A stretch of DNA of 64,000 nt from Motacilla alba alba (taxonomy: Eukaryota > Chordata > Aves > Passeriformes > Motacillidae). Positions 27,401 to 41,900 of this stretch are shown here, one piece after another. Made by a program: the position numbers and the translations under genes. The first letter of the stretch is position 1, and every line of letters starts with the position of its first letter. The notes below the pieces were generated by a model. It ran no database searches, had not been told where the DNA came from, and worked only from the letters and a program-made list of their open reading frames with translations. Where the stretch lies: positions 3,303,254 to 3,367,253 of the forward strand of contig NC_052020.1 in NCBI RefSeq assembly GCF_015832195.1, written 5' to 3'.

Positions 27401-30400
27401 CCATAAAGCATTCTTGACTATATCACAGATACAAGCAATATCTTAAATCAGACGGAAGAAACCAGAACCTGTTAAACATGAAATGAGATATGAGATCACA
27501 CACAATTTATCTGACATAAATCAACTCAACTGCACTTCACAGTTGTAGTGATCTGAGTCAAAACTGTTTAAAAACCATTTTTAAGGTAAAATGGAGTTAT
27601 TTAAGTGCATTAGTAAATGGTAGCTGCTACATTATCAGGATGTAAGAGAGACCAAAATTCTAAGGAGAGCCGGAACACTTATTAGAGTAACTAGTGAGGC
27701 AAAAGTGCAAAGAAGCAGCCTTCAGGAATCGAAATCGTTCTTCAGAAGCAAGCAATCCATCTCTTATCAATTTCTCATATCTTTGTTCCAGTGAGGTGCA
27801 GTGGTTCTACTGTTTATAACAGATAACCAGAGTCAAAGGGTTCAGGGCTTTATCTGCAGTTTTGCTACAGGGTTCATTCATTCTTTTGCCCTCTAAAAAT
27901 GGTTTTCATTCTTTGCTTGTTTCCTCCTTGGTGAAGTCAGAAAAACACTTCCCTACCTCATAACAGTGGTGCCTTTGGGAAAACGAGCTGTTCTTTCCCT
28001 AAGGTGATTTACTGAAAAACCTCTCAATGCAGTAGCATTCATAGTCCTAGTCTTGCCAAAGTCACAAACAGAGACAGCTTTAATTTGTACTTTAAATGCT
28101 CTTTAATAAAAGAAATCCTACTTTGTGACTGAAAATATAAAAGAGGAAAAGCAAATTGCAGGGGTTTTGTCTTATCTATTGCTTAGTACTGGAAGTTCTC
28201 AAAGCTCTCTTGCACAGGTTGAACCATTACCCTTACCCTCTCTTCACAGATAAGGAAACTCTAAGGCACACAAAGCACGTGTCACCTAACAGTACTTAAA
28301 GCAGTAAGTGAATGTCAAACCTGCCTCCCTGTGTACTGACTCTGAAACACAACCTAATTAAGGACAATGCTATTGAGAGCATGCTTCAGCTTTGCAAAGG
28401 CATCTTGGCTAAGACTTCAGCAAAATACTGAGCACATGAGGTCAAGGATTCAGAAATCCAAGTATCAGTAAAGTAAAACATGAAAAAAGAAAGCTGAAAT
28501 GAGCGTAGGACAAAAGGGAGGTGGGAAGTGGGAAAAAAATTGCAGCCAGAGAGATTGGGAAAAAGAAGCCCTGTACGACAGAACTTCTGATATAGGTCAG
28601 GATGGGCTTGTGAGCATTGCATCTGCAGCCTACAAGGACAACGGAAGCCAGCTGCTCAGTAAATGAAGCAAGACCTATTTTATGGAACTTATGCAACAGC
28701 TATACTGTAGCTCCTTCAGAAATAATGGTAATTACACAACTCTTGTGTTATCTTTGGATAACACTGTAATTAGCATGTGTCATCACTCTAGCCATGATTA
28801 AAATAATCACTATAAAAAGTCCCTTGTAAGTAGCATTTACTGTCCTGGTTTCCAAACATGTACAAGATTATATTTTTGAAGTATAATTGCTTTTTCTGTT
28901 CACAGCTCAACTTGTCAGTGTTTCTCCACCCACCTTCCACTTTATACAGCCATATGATGCTGCAGCAAAATTTTAACACGTGTAGAATACTTACAGCTCT
29001 TCCAAGTAGGGAAAGTTCTTGAAGGCATCTTCTGGTAGTCTTGTGATGTTATTCATGCTGATATCTCTGGAAGAGAACAAATACAGATATATTAATAACC
29101 AGGAAATGATTTTTACACTCTGGGAAAAGGATACAAAAAAGAAAGTCTCATCAGATAGTATGGTGACAGAAAAAAAAATACTCTGGTATCACACAGTAAT
29201 ATCTCTTTCCAGAAATTTGCATGCTGAACTTTCAAGACACTGTAATTTGAGAATCAGGTAGCAACAAAGACCTATAAAATGGGAAGTTGACAAAATAAAG
29301 TTTTCCAACACCTCTAAACAAAAATAATTGCTGTGAAACTACAGGGAAGACATGCATGGAAGAGGCTCTACAGTACTGTTATCTACAGTACTAATTTTTA
29401 CCAACTTACACTTATATACTGTTTTAACTCAGATGATTAAGAATACTCTAAAACCACAAGCATATGAAAAAAAATATTGTGACCACCCACCACGCGAATT
29501 TTCATCCCACAGTGTCTTTAAAAAAAATAATACATGCATTAGGACTTAATAAATAGCTTCTGGCAAACAACACTTCTGGAACAACTGGCAAGAATAGCAG
29601 AAACATGTCCTAGCTCTACCACAGTCTTTTTTTGTTTTCTTTTGTTTTCCTTCTACAAAACATATAAAGTCCTCGAGGTAATAGTTTTAAGCAGATTTCA
29701 TTCTCAGTCCATAAGCAGAGGGAAGCTGGCAGCAAGTGCTTACATGATAGGTATGCGGACCTGCTCAGCTTTTTTCTTTACAAAGCAGCAGCAAGCGGCA
29801 AACTTGGTGCCATCACCTCACTTCACACCTACACAATGATCACAGATAATCCAGTCCTAAAGCAAGTTATTACTCAATGTGAATAAAAGCAGCATGAAAA
29901 CAATTTGGTTTGATAATTAAACTAACTGCGTAACAATTCATGACATAATCCAAGTTCTTACGTTCCACTCGGTTGCTGGTTTGGGTTTTTTCAGTATGTA
30001 GTTAATAAGTAATTCCGTAACACTTGTTAGTAGAGCCTTCCCTGCTTGCTGTCTTCCACATGTTGTTCTCTAGTGCCTACATGCCACCTCTACACCATTC
30101 AGATAAAAAAACACAAACAAACAAAGCCAAACTCTCCTTTTATCTCAATAATGGCCAACAAGTACCACTGAAGCTCCTCCCTGACATTAACAGCTAACTG
30201 GCAGCTGATCTGCTGCACCACCTGTGCAGCAGAGACCCTCAGGTGCTGCCAGTGTGAAAACTGCACTCTCACACTAAATCCAGAGACAGTCATTCCTCTA
30301 AAACTGCCCTCTTACACTAAATCCAGAGACAGTCATTCCTGTAAAACTGCCCTCTTACACTAAATCCAGAGACAGCCATTCCTCTAAAACTGCCCTCTTA

Positions 30401-33400
30401 CACTAAATCCAGAGACAGCCATTCCTCTAAAACTGCCCTCTTACACTAAATCCAGAGACAGTCATTCCTCTAAAACTGCACTCTCACACTAAATCCAGAG
30501 ACAGTCATTCCTCTAAAACTGCCCTCTTACACTAAATCCAGAGACAGTCATTCCTCTAAAACTGCCCTCTTACACTAAATCCAGAGACAGCCATTCCTCT
30601 AAAACTGCACTCTCACACTAAATCCAGAGACAGCCATTTCTCTAAAATAAATGTTAATGAAACAGTAGTCCAAAACCTCCATTTCTCACTTCACAGCATA
30701 AACTAAGAAAGTTGCTCCTCAGCAGCTGCTAATAGTATACTAACCTAACTCAAGAGCAGTAACATCAAAATAAGGTTCAGCATATACAAAACAAACCCAA
30801 CTGTGCTAAGAGCCAAAACAAATCCACTACGGTACAAAAGCCTCCTTCACCAAGCTCCAGAAGGAGTTGAACTGGAGATGCTTCATCCCCAGACTCGACA
30901 GCCCACATGCTTTAAACAGCGTTTTATGCCTTGGCAGCAGTCTGGTCACAGTAAAATGTTGCTGTTGAGGGTGTTTTTCTTGTTGTGCAGGAAAGTAGAT
31001 AAATGTATCAGGTACATGACCTGTCATCTGTCTGCTCCATGGGAGACTGCAACAGCTATTCACTCTCATTTTTCAAATTCTCATAAACACATTTCACACA
31101 CCCAGGCTTGTCCTCTCCTTTTTAGAGGACTGCAAATCCACTTTTGTTATCAGCTGGAAAGCATTTATAAATATGGCAGAAGAGTAAGAAGAGAGTGGCG
31201 ACCCTAATCTTAAGAATCACTTACCTGTGTAAGAAAATCCCAACTCTGAAAAAACAGTCCTGGTGATATAAAACCCTACTATCATATGCACCACAATAAA
31301 TAGTGGTAGTAGAAATAAGTCAACAGCACATGGCATCAGAAAGCACTATGTGAAGGCTTATGCGTCACTTTGGCAAAGATTGTGGCTGCAGCCACATTTG
31401 TTGCACTGCACAGCAGCTCTTTGACAGCTGAGGCAAGGAAATAACATCCACCCGAAAGCAAAGGTCTTGAAATTTCCAGAGCCATAAATGCCCAGTTTCA
31501 GAAGTGCCCTATGCAATCCAAAACAAAGTCAGTGGAAACCATGCAGACACACAGAATGGTTGACATCCAAATTCAAAGCAATTTTGGCTTCCTCTGGGAT
31601 CTGAAATCCACTGAAAAAGGTTTTTTCCTGAAGCTTCAAGGATTAGGCTCTCCAATTTTAATTTGGGAAGTAGATTCTTTGGATGTAAGCATGAAACAGA
31701 TCACCTTAATAATGAGAACCATCATCAATATTCTCAAATTCTACTGAAGTCAATTTTCAGTGAAGCTGAATTTGTAAAAAATCCAGACAGACATATCAAC
31801 TGCGATTGTCTTTATCACATGAATCTTCAGGGCCTGCTTATCATGATGCCTTGCTAAAAAGCTGAAACTTTTACAAAGTGTCCGCATTTGCCTTCATTAC
31901 ATGTGATAGTAATTCTTACTAAACAAATAAGTCAATCATTATGGCACTCATTTGCAAACTTTGGGGAATATCCAAGCACCAGCTCTGAAAGTCTCCTAAT
32001 GATCATCATACAAGTCTTAAAACAATTCTTGCTTAATGAAGAACATTATGTAAAAACAGCTTTGCTGATATATATTTTTTGTTTGTTTTTTTCTTTTCAT
32101 TTCACTCTACAGAATCTCCTCAAAGAATAAGTTCATAAGCACTATACACTGGCAACAAAATATTAAGTAGTTCATGACCAAGAATTTTCAAAGAGTATTA
32201 GGAACACCCATGACACTAAAATTAGATTACTTAATAACTAGTCTCTATAAAATTTACCTAGTTTATTTGGGAAGATACTCTTAATAACAGATAATTAATA
32301 GAAGAATTGCAACAAAAATGGTGGAGCACATATATACTATATATATATATATAAAAAATATACCATAACAAAATAATAACAAATCCCCAAAACCACAGTC
32401 CAAAACAAGAATAGCCCTTGCTAAATTTCTACTGTTTGCATTTTAGAAATAGTAATTTCATTACTCCTAAATGTTAAAAAAAAAAGGATCAGTCTATGCA
32501 GTATCAAGAAGGCTGTCTATTTAATAAAGATAAATATTAGTATGTCCCTTGACCTGTCAAAGAAATCTCCACTGAGAAGTTGTCATACACCACGTGTTTC
32601 TCCACTAAAAATCCCTCAGGAATATAAGCCTAGAAATCATTTAGGGTGCTAATACATAAAAAAAGTTCCTTAGAATGAATAAAAGAACATTAATAGTACT
32701 ATCCCAACCTCTAGCAGTGTTCATGGGAATGATGCTATCACACAACAGAAGGATCATGCCAGCAGTTGCCTAAAGCCCCTTTTCAGCAGGATTAGGCTAG
32801 AAGACCTGCTATGAATTGGGTTACTACATCCAGATCTAAGGCCCCTAAAAGCAGCACAACACCTGCAAACCTTTGAATTGCCACCAAGCACACCAAACTC
32901 CCAACAAAAAAAACACCAAAGCCTCCATATGTTTGCCCTAAATTTTATCAGTGAATTCTAGTTCAGACTCTGTACCTAAAAGGCTTGTCACAGTTTTCTT
33001 GTTCTCCCAACAAGTCCCTAGTATGGTCTGTCAGCCCAGCAAACTACACCTCTGCCTTAATTTTAAGTTCAGACCCACATTTATGCTTGGGACCTTTTCC
33101 CCAGAAAGTGCAAAACAGACACAACAGCTCTAAGAGAGTTAAGACTATGGTAATACCATGGTTTAAACTTCAGATTCATCAGGAAAAAGGAGAACTGTGG
33201 GTAGACCTGCGCCTTTCACGAGGTAGCCATTAACTGGGTTTATCTGTACTAAAGAGCCAGGCTAACTCTTCACTCATTGACCAACATTACCAAGGCAAAG
33301 GTGGCAGATGCACCATTCCTGGAAACACTGAAAGGGCATGATGGGGCAAAGAAGCTGGCATTGAAACCAAAAGGATGGCCAAGAAGCTGGCATTGAAACT

Positions 33401-35878
33401 AAAATATGAACTGCCAAAGGTGGTAACCCCTTTAGCAAGAGGCTGCATCTTGGGGGGTAACATGAATCACAATCTTATATTTACAGTTAGTGTCACCATT
33501 TCAGGGAGGAGAGATGTAACAAAAAATAAACACAGTTGCACTCCCTCCTACAGTGCATGGCTGCAGTTTTGAATGATAAATAAGGCTTCTTACACTCCGC
33601 CAGAAGCTTTGTCCTTCTTCCAAGAAGGTACTACAGAAAAGAATAAAACTAACTAAAATTAGTAGCTTGTAGCTCTGAGTGTTCTTTAGCCATCCAGGTC
33701 ATGCAGAGATTGATGTTTACAGGCAAAAGGTGAAAAGTCAAGCCAAGGTACACCAGCACTCATTTGCTGTCTCCAGCCTGCTCAGGTAGATCCTTCCAGG
33801 TTATTCTGACAACTACTTGAATATTCACTTCCACCTGAGTTTAGCAAAGTTTCCTGCTTTCACCTAACACAGAAACACTTTAAAGTCATTTAAAATACTT
33901 ATACTAACTGGCAACCATAGTAAAATCAATGAAACCCTCCCTCTGCTGAAAACAGGCATCCAATGAGGTTTCTGTGTTCTTCTAATATGAAACTGTTGGG
34001 TTTTCCCCATTTAAAGCTGTTGTGTCCATTTTCCTTCGAAGAGGAAAGCAGCTTTGCTGGACACAGTAAAAACACAATTTCATCTTGCATAATGCCAGAT
34101 ATTGGAATCACTTTTAGATCAACAAGCAGTGGAGACTTCAGAACTGAACTAGAAAACATAACACACTTGAACTTTTTATTAAACTCCTTCGGCAAGAATT
34201 CCAGTTCTTGATGTGAGGTTTTAGTTACTTGGATTTTTTTTTTCCAAGGATTGTTGATTTCACCACTAACCAAAGTCAAACATCCCCAGGCTTCAGGATG
34301 AGCAGAAATACTTTGTCTCTTGGATGGCAACTTACTGATTCTCTCATATTTTAAAAACAGAAACTCTCATCTTTAAATAATGGCTTCAATTACAGCTTTC
34401 ATAAGTGGCATCAGACAGAAGAGCATTAGATGCCACGCACAGCATGTCCCAGTGTCTCCTGCACGCACAGGTAGCCTTCTCCATCATTTTAAAGCACTAC
34501 CTCTGCCATAAAGGAGCCTGACCCCTGTAAGATTTCTCTCTTACACTAACTGCTTGAGCATGATTCTGGCTGGAAAGAACAGACGACTAGAGATGATGGA
34601 CAGGGAGAAGTGGGATGATAATTCTTTCATGAGAAGAAAAGCTGCATCAACAACAAAGGGACAACGAAATGGGAAGTACAGACTTCCTGTAGGACAGAAA
34701 GGACAAAAAACAATAGATAAACTGGCCCGAGATATAAGCACAGAATAAAAGCAAGTGACCCAAAATAACTGATGGGTATTGAAAAGGAAAACAACACCAG
34801 TCTCTGAACTGAGGGACATTTAGCTGCAACAGTCTTTTTTTTTAAAGACAATACCTACCATTCCTAACTGCATCTCCCCCAAATGTGTGCACACCTTAGG
34901 CAAAGAAACTTTCTGCAAAGCTCTGTTGTGCTGGCACATCTCCTAAAATGCACAGGAGATGCCAGTGTTACACTTTCTGTCCTAGCTCACGCTCTCCTCC
35001 CTCAACACTTGGATCTGCACCAAACTGGGGACACACGCGCCTTCCTGCCACATCCATGCACTGCATGCTAATGACCTAAAACACTCTGCTTTGTAAAAAA
35101 GGTCTTAAGCCAAACCATGAAACACCAAGCTACAGAAAAGCAAAATTAAATCTCAACAAAACCAAATTGAGATCGGCTGTTTAAAACAGACAAGATCAAA
35201 ATACATCCCTGTGCTTCCCGGCAATTTATTAATAGCTATCTACTTTTTGGCTTTTTGATTCTGTCAAGTTTAGAAAAGAAGAGAGAAAGGGAAGGAGATT
35301 GAAAAAGAGAGGGGAGTGTTGGTGGAAGGAAAGAAGATCATGTTTCAACAAGGCACCTTTAAATTCCTATAAAATACTGCCTCTGAGCAAGCTTAACCTG
35401 TTTGTTGATAGATAATAGCATGTAATACTGTAGGCTCCATTCAGTCTTTTCCAATGTCTGGGCCGTCTGCCACTGAGTTATTTAATTATAACACGTAGAA
35501 AATTACTAAGGCAGAGCTATCTATATTTGAATAAAGTCCTCCTACCTACTAGTACAAAACTATTAGGTTATAAGTCTTAATCTTATATAAAATTCCCCAG
35601 GTAGTAACCATGATCCAGTTTCAGCAGTAGGAAAAGCTGAGGCTGTTAATATTTTTAGCAACTACATTAAATAAGCCAGGATATTGCAAATGCACCTCAA
35701 CATGATGCTGGGAAGTACCCAGCAGCAATCAGCCATCCTTTACCATTTGGGCCATTGATAACACGGATCATGACCTGATTATAGTAATGCTGGTGAGGAT
35801 AAAGACAAAGTGACATAGATTCTTCTTGGCATACGAGATCAACAGCTCTTCACCAGTTATCAGAAACAAAAACAAAAA

Positions 35879-35912
<34 letters not shown>

Positions 35913-38900
35913 CCAACAAAAATCTCACAAAGGAACAAACAAAAAGGACTGATTATACAGCTGCATGGCAATGGTCAGTACTCCAAGTTTTGTCCAGGTG
36001 TTAACCTGTATCTGTGTTAACCAAGAGAACTTCCTGGTGTTGTGGCAGAGGGAGAGGCAGAGAGACTGGAGCCAAGATGAGTGGGCATGGGGAGAAAAGA
36101 AATCAGACAAACTCAAGCTGAGACTAATATTAAGTTGTACTGCAATGCTACAGTCTTGAAAAAATACATTCAGTGCCCAGCTCCTTGTAGGAACATGTTC
36201 ACATAATGAAAACCAATGTGATTTTCATCCAAATCACACCCCTCAGCAGCCAGTCTCATGAGAGAGAAGGAACTAAATTACATCTCTGGTTTAGATCTTC
36301 TTTCCCATTTAGCCAGTTCCTTCAAGATGGTGATAAAACTACTGAAGGGACAGAATAAATGAAGTCACATTAATACTGCCACATATCTTAATTGTATTCA
36401 GTATGTAATGAAAGCATGGAAAGCCTAGAGGATCAGCAAGAAATTTTCAATTCAATTAAAAAGAAACAAATTTGGTAGTAGAGTGTTGTTTCATATTAAC
36501 TTCCTGATGACAAGAAGCCAACAATTCTCTTCCAGAAGCACCACATCACAACTACTGCTTGGAATGGTAACTGCCTGCACTACAAATCCAAAGAGCGCAG
36601 CTAAAATCCAGAAATACACATTACACACAGACATACCAGCCCCAACAGTGAGAAATCATGAACAGCAAGAAAAGAAATACCAGGCAAAGATGATGTTTAG
36701 AGAGGAACCTTCACTTGGAAAGTGTTTGAGTTTGCAATGAAGTTTGAGTTCAAAATAAAGTTTAAATAACACGCTGAGAAATTAATTTCTTACCTTTTAT
36801 CTACCACCTATATCTATTACTGCAAGGTAGTAGTATGATACCTATACTATTACCTAACATTTCTATGGCGAGAGGACCCCAGTGTCAGACTGGCATTGTG
36901 TTTAAAGTTTGCATTCTCTCCATTTCTGACAGTCACAACCTGTGCCCATCTTCCAGTGGGAAAGGTCCACTGGGTATTCCAACAGCCAGAACTCTGCAGT
37001 ACTAACCATTCCTTATCTCCAATCCTTACTGCCTGTCCCAACATATTTTTTCCTTTTGATACTTATCTACTGTTGCTTTTAACGTGGACAAAGCTGTTAA
37101 TGACAAAAGATGATTTTAATTAATACAGATTTTTCTTCTTATTTTTCCATCTCTCCCCAGCTATCTTAAGCATGCTCTGACAAGATCACAGAGACCTCCA
37201 AAACTTAAAGGCACACAAACCTGTGCGTACTCACAGGCCATTCTGGAGTAACAGAAAGTCTATGAGACATGACATCATTTACAAGCATGCTTCATTTTCC
37301 AATTCTTTCAGGAAAACACTCTTACAAGAAAGAAAATATCCAAATATTTAAAGCCTCAGTCAGTACCTGCAGTGAATGGCTAAGTAGGACACAGGGTGCA
37401 TTCCCACCCAGCAAGTCCACTTGCCATTTCCTAAGTACCCGTGCTATCTCACTAAGGAGCACAAGGTCTTATCACCTGTTGATTGTATTGCAGGAGAAGC
37501 TGAGGGCCCCGCTCAACACCGTCAGTGGATTGGTGCTGTACAAATACACAGCTGGAGGCACTCCTCACCTAGAGGGGTTTGCTGCCTAAATACACTGAAC
37601 AAACAGCAGGGCAAGGAAAACAAGTGTGCAGAGGCATGTGAAGTAAGCTGAAAAAAAGAAAAAAGTCACCAAAAGAGCCTGAAGCCCCTTCCAGCTAACC
37701 AAGGCTGCTCTCATGTTCTATGCCCAGCTACCACCTACCATGACCTTTCCAAAACCAATTAATTACCTTTCCTCCCCTGCCCTTTTACTTGTCTAACAGG
37801 AAAACAGGTCAGGAGATTGTTCTGACAATTTCTTGTTGGCTAGATAAGTAGGTTCTCTCCATTTGGTAGCAGCAGAAAGAAATTATGCTCTGACTTATAT
37901 GCAACGTTTCCATTCACTTTTCTGTGAATCTAACTGGAAACTAAGTGACACCACCTGACCTGACTTTTCATGGAAATAATCAAACTTCAGATTACCCACC
38001 ATCCCTGGCTAGTAAATAAGATTTTGATTATCATAAATTTTAGTAAATAGTGGTGCACAGAACCACTGTGGTACACAGAATCACTTTTTTTTTTTTTAAT
38101 TTAAAAAATAATAATTAAAAAAAAAACCAAAAACACACACACAAGAAAACCAGCATATACACCCTGTAGATTTCAGTAAGCTTTTAGCATTTTGCTGAAG
38201 CAGGACCTACAACGTTTTCACTGGCAGCAACTGAAAACCTGCAAAACTTCAGGCAGGCCTGTTCCTGCAAGAGAAGTAACATCTCTCTCTTTCTCCCTCC
38301 GTATCTTTAAGTTATTTCTCCTGCCTCCTCCTTCCCGTGTCACATCAACCCGTTGCTGGTTTTTTTTCTTCCAACGTGGTGTTTTAGCTTTCTTTCAGAC
38401 ACAGTAACCAGCTCTAATGTACTCTATTCATGTGCCAGTCAAGCCATCATCAAAATCTTGGCGAGAACAATACCTGTTTGCAAAGCCCTATTTTGAACTG
38501 CTATTTGAGTCACTGCGGGCCAGCCATTAAGCAATCACACATACAGTTAATGGCTTATGTTGACACAGGGCAGGGAATTAACCTAGAACAAAATTCCACT
38601 GCATTATTATGAAAGTGATCCCGTCCAGGAATATGAATATAGTGCATGTTAATATGATCATCAGTTAATTTTTAAGAGACACACTTTGAGAGCAGATTAC
38701 AGCCTAAAGGAAGGGCTTATTCTAAACTGGGGGAGGGAACAAAATGTCTTTCGGTGCAGGAGTATTTCTTTTACACAGAGATTTACACAGAGATGATTTA
38801 CAGCAGAGTAAAATTATGTATTGTCCACAGTTTCATAATTATTTAATCTATGGAATACAGTAATGACAGGGAATTGAGTACAAAAAAAAAAATCAAACCA

Positions 38901-41900
38901 TGTGACAGGCATACTAATCAGCAATCTAAGAGCAAATCTGTACCAAGATACTCCTCCTGTACCTATGAGTATTCGTCACAAAATGTGAATAACCAGTAAG
39001 ACCACAAAGAGGTCGACAGACAAAAGCAGGTGGGAACTCACATCATGCACATCCCTGATCTGGAATCAGTTTGCATGTCCTGCTATCAGCCAAACTCCTG
39101 ATAGGAAATCTTTCAGCATGGTTACATCACAGCTACACTCTAACTTGAGACCTTTTAAAAATAATTTATACAAAGTAAGATCATCTTATCTCAAAAAATA
39201 TGCATCTAAAAACCATACGCTACAACCATCATTTCTGGCAAGACTTGACATTATTTGTAATAGCCAGTAAAGGAAAGCAGAAATATTTCTATTTCTTTTA
39301 ATCCGTAAGTCTCCACACATAGGGAAGAGGGGAATGTAGCAACAGGTTACGTAAGAATTCAACCAACTATACCCTGGCTGTATATTTCTGGGCTTTTTTT
39401 TTTTTTTTTTTGTAATCAGATGGTGTTAGCTGCCTTTTACAGAGCAGGAGAGGAAGTAGGAAAGTACTGAAGAAGACACTAAGAAAAAATGCCACATGTA
39501 GCTCATGCCTGTAACAAAATCAACAACAGAAAACCTAAAGGAGTTTTATGGAAGAGTATTTGTTGTGTTTTAAAAAAAATAAAGTTTAACACTACACCGG
39601 CAAGTAAGCTAAAATAGGATAGCATTGCCAGTTGCATCAATTGTCCTTACCATAACGGAATCACCAGTCACTGAGGTTAACTATGTCATTTTTCAACAAC
39701 ACTACCTGATTTTTCTTTATTGAGTTGTCAGTTTCAGGTTTAATCCATATCTGTGTTTGAAGTTAAAACATACTGCAAAACTCGACACCAACACTTCCCA
39801 CACGACCAAGCCACAGTTTTGTTCATTAGTGCTGAGGAAGTTCTCAAGCCCTTTTTCCTTATCACAGCCCTGCAGGAAGCCCAGGAACACGAGGGCAGTA
39901 TGTAACCAAACCAGTTCCATGAGATCTGGGTCCGTCTGTCCCACCCCCGGCCACCACTCCAGTCTCAGGTTTCTGCTGCACAACCCCCAGCACCTACCAG
40001 GCACGCTTCACTGCATGTATCAGCTCCATGGGCAATGCCATAAAACCTAACCCGCCCTAACATGAGCCTGGGGAGTCACACTCACCCTTTGGACTCTAAG
40101 GACATCATTTCTCTCTCCACCTAGCAACACCATCACTAAAACAACAAATGCCTCACACCATAAATCCCAGGCAGCTTCAGCGCCTTGCCTTGCACCAGCA
40201 GAGACAGATCTCCTGGGTTTAGACAGTTTGCTTTCCTTCCCAAGTCTTGGATCCAGAGGAGAATACTTCTGCATCTCTGCGAGGGAGGAGGAGGCTAAAG
40301 CTACCCATGTTCCTGAGTTGTCCAGACAGAGCCTTAAACCTACTTACTCATAAAAAGTAGTGATATCAATTCACACATATATTCATGTAAAAATCATCTG
40401 CTGCAGTTTCACTGTGTGTTTTTGCTCTGCTGCAAAAAAAGAACATAAACAGCTATAAATCCAATTTCATAAAAATGCCAACTTTACTAACAATAAGTAC
40501 TTTGAATTTTATTCTTTTTGTTCTGGTTTATTTTGGTGTTCTAGTCTGTCCCGCCCAATGTTTTGAAAGCAACCGGAGTCTCAAAAGTCTGGGCAACACC
40601 TACATTTTTAGAAGGCTAAGAACAAAAAAATAGCAAAACAAAACTGGTGTATGAACACAGTCACTGATACAATGAAGCCAGATGACAAAATCTAAATGTT
40701 GCGCTTAGTCCAAGTCTATATACAACAGCTTAAGCATTTAAGCATTTTTTTCAATCACATATAACACGTACCTCGGATGTAACTAAAAACTATTTCTGGC
40801 AAAAAAACACTCAAAATATCTATACTGTGGGAAAACTAAAAGCACATAGTACAACTTCCTAGTGCCAAAATAGACTTCATGGCAGCACCTGGAAGGACTT
40901 TTTTAGAAACAAACATGCTTATATGTAGCAATTTTCAAGGTATCTTAAATAAAATTATGAATAACAACCAATTTTGATGAGATGTAAAACTTAAGTTTTG
41001 AACATTTTTGGTCATTAATTACTGCGTAGCATTTTAACATAACAGTAATTTCTACTTTATGACATTTAAAGGACTAAAGTCTGCCTAAATTTTCCCATGT
41101 GGCTGAGTTCATGGGTGCTAACACACAACCTGTGTTTCTCTCAGGAAACTGTGCCTTCAACAAATGGCAAAGCTGCTGCCTATTGACAAGGAGGGTAGCT
41201 GAATACAAGAATCCAAACAGCCTCATTAGCCTTCCTGCTCTGTAGAGTTATGATGGTTTCAGCTACATTTTTCTTCTTGATTTGAGATCCATGTCCAAGT
41301 TCCTTATAGATACATATGAAGACATGGGTTAAGCATCCACCAGTGAATCAGTGAACCTTAGACATGAATTAAAATGAAAGCTGCCCAAATCATCTGCCAG
41401 GATTAGAGAAGAGCCACAGGTTCACCTTCTATTTCAATAGTACAAGACTGAACAAGGGACACCAATCAAGGGAGTATTCAAACCCCATTTTATTTCTTTT
41501 CACACAGAGTGCCAGGAATTATCTTGTTATTATATGATTTATCACACAGCTAATTATTTCATTTCAAGAAGCCAAATCCACATATGTGTTTTGCCTCATG
41601 AAAAAAACACACAACTCTTGTCGGTTCCCTCCCTGAGAGCCAGGCTGCCTGCCCATTCCCTCAGCCAGGCAAGCCCAGCTCCAGCCCCAGCAGAGTCACC
41701 TCAGCACTGCTGGCACTATGCACACACCACACATCTCTCCTTCTCACAAGTTTGCAGAGCACAGTCCCACAACTGACACCGGCCCAGGAATGACAAGTGC
41801 CTCCAAGTCACATCCTCTGAGGATTCACTGAGCGTCAGACAACGATGCCTGCACCAGGCTAAGCTCATGGGGGCACAACTAACTTCAGTCCATGTGGGTG

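Larger units (their letters stand above)
15113..28994 (-). other. LGR4 intron 2 (13.9 kb)
   Basis: Phase 2 intron between exons 2 and 3. Notable contents are a 231-codon open frame at 25296-25991 (minus strand), compound inverted repeats at 27281-27356 and a nested inverted repeat at 28729-28772. The rest is A/T-rich sequence without CR1, SINE or LTR that I can recognise. Other open frames are short and lack family resemblance. Confidence 0.85.

Noticed and set aside
33300..33350. CR1-like ACCATTCCTGGAAACACTGAA
   Set aside because: Only about 20 bases resemble the CR1 3' region and the flanks do not follow. It is too short to call.
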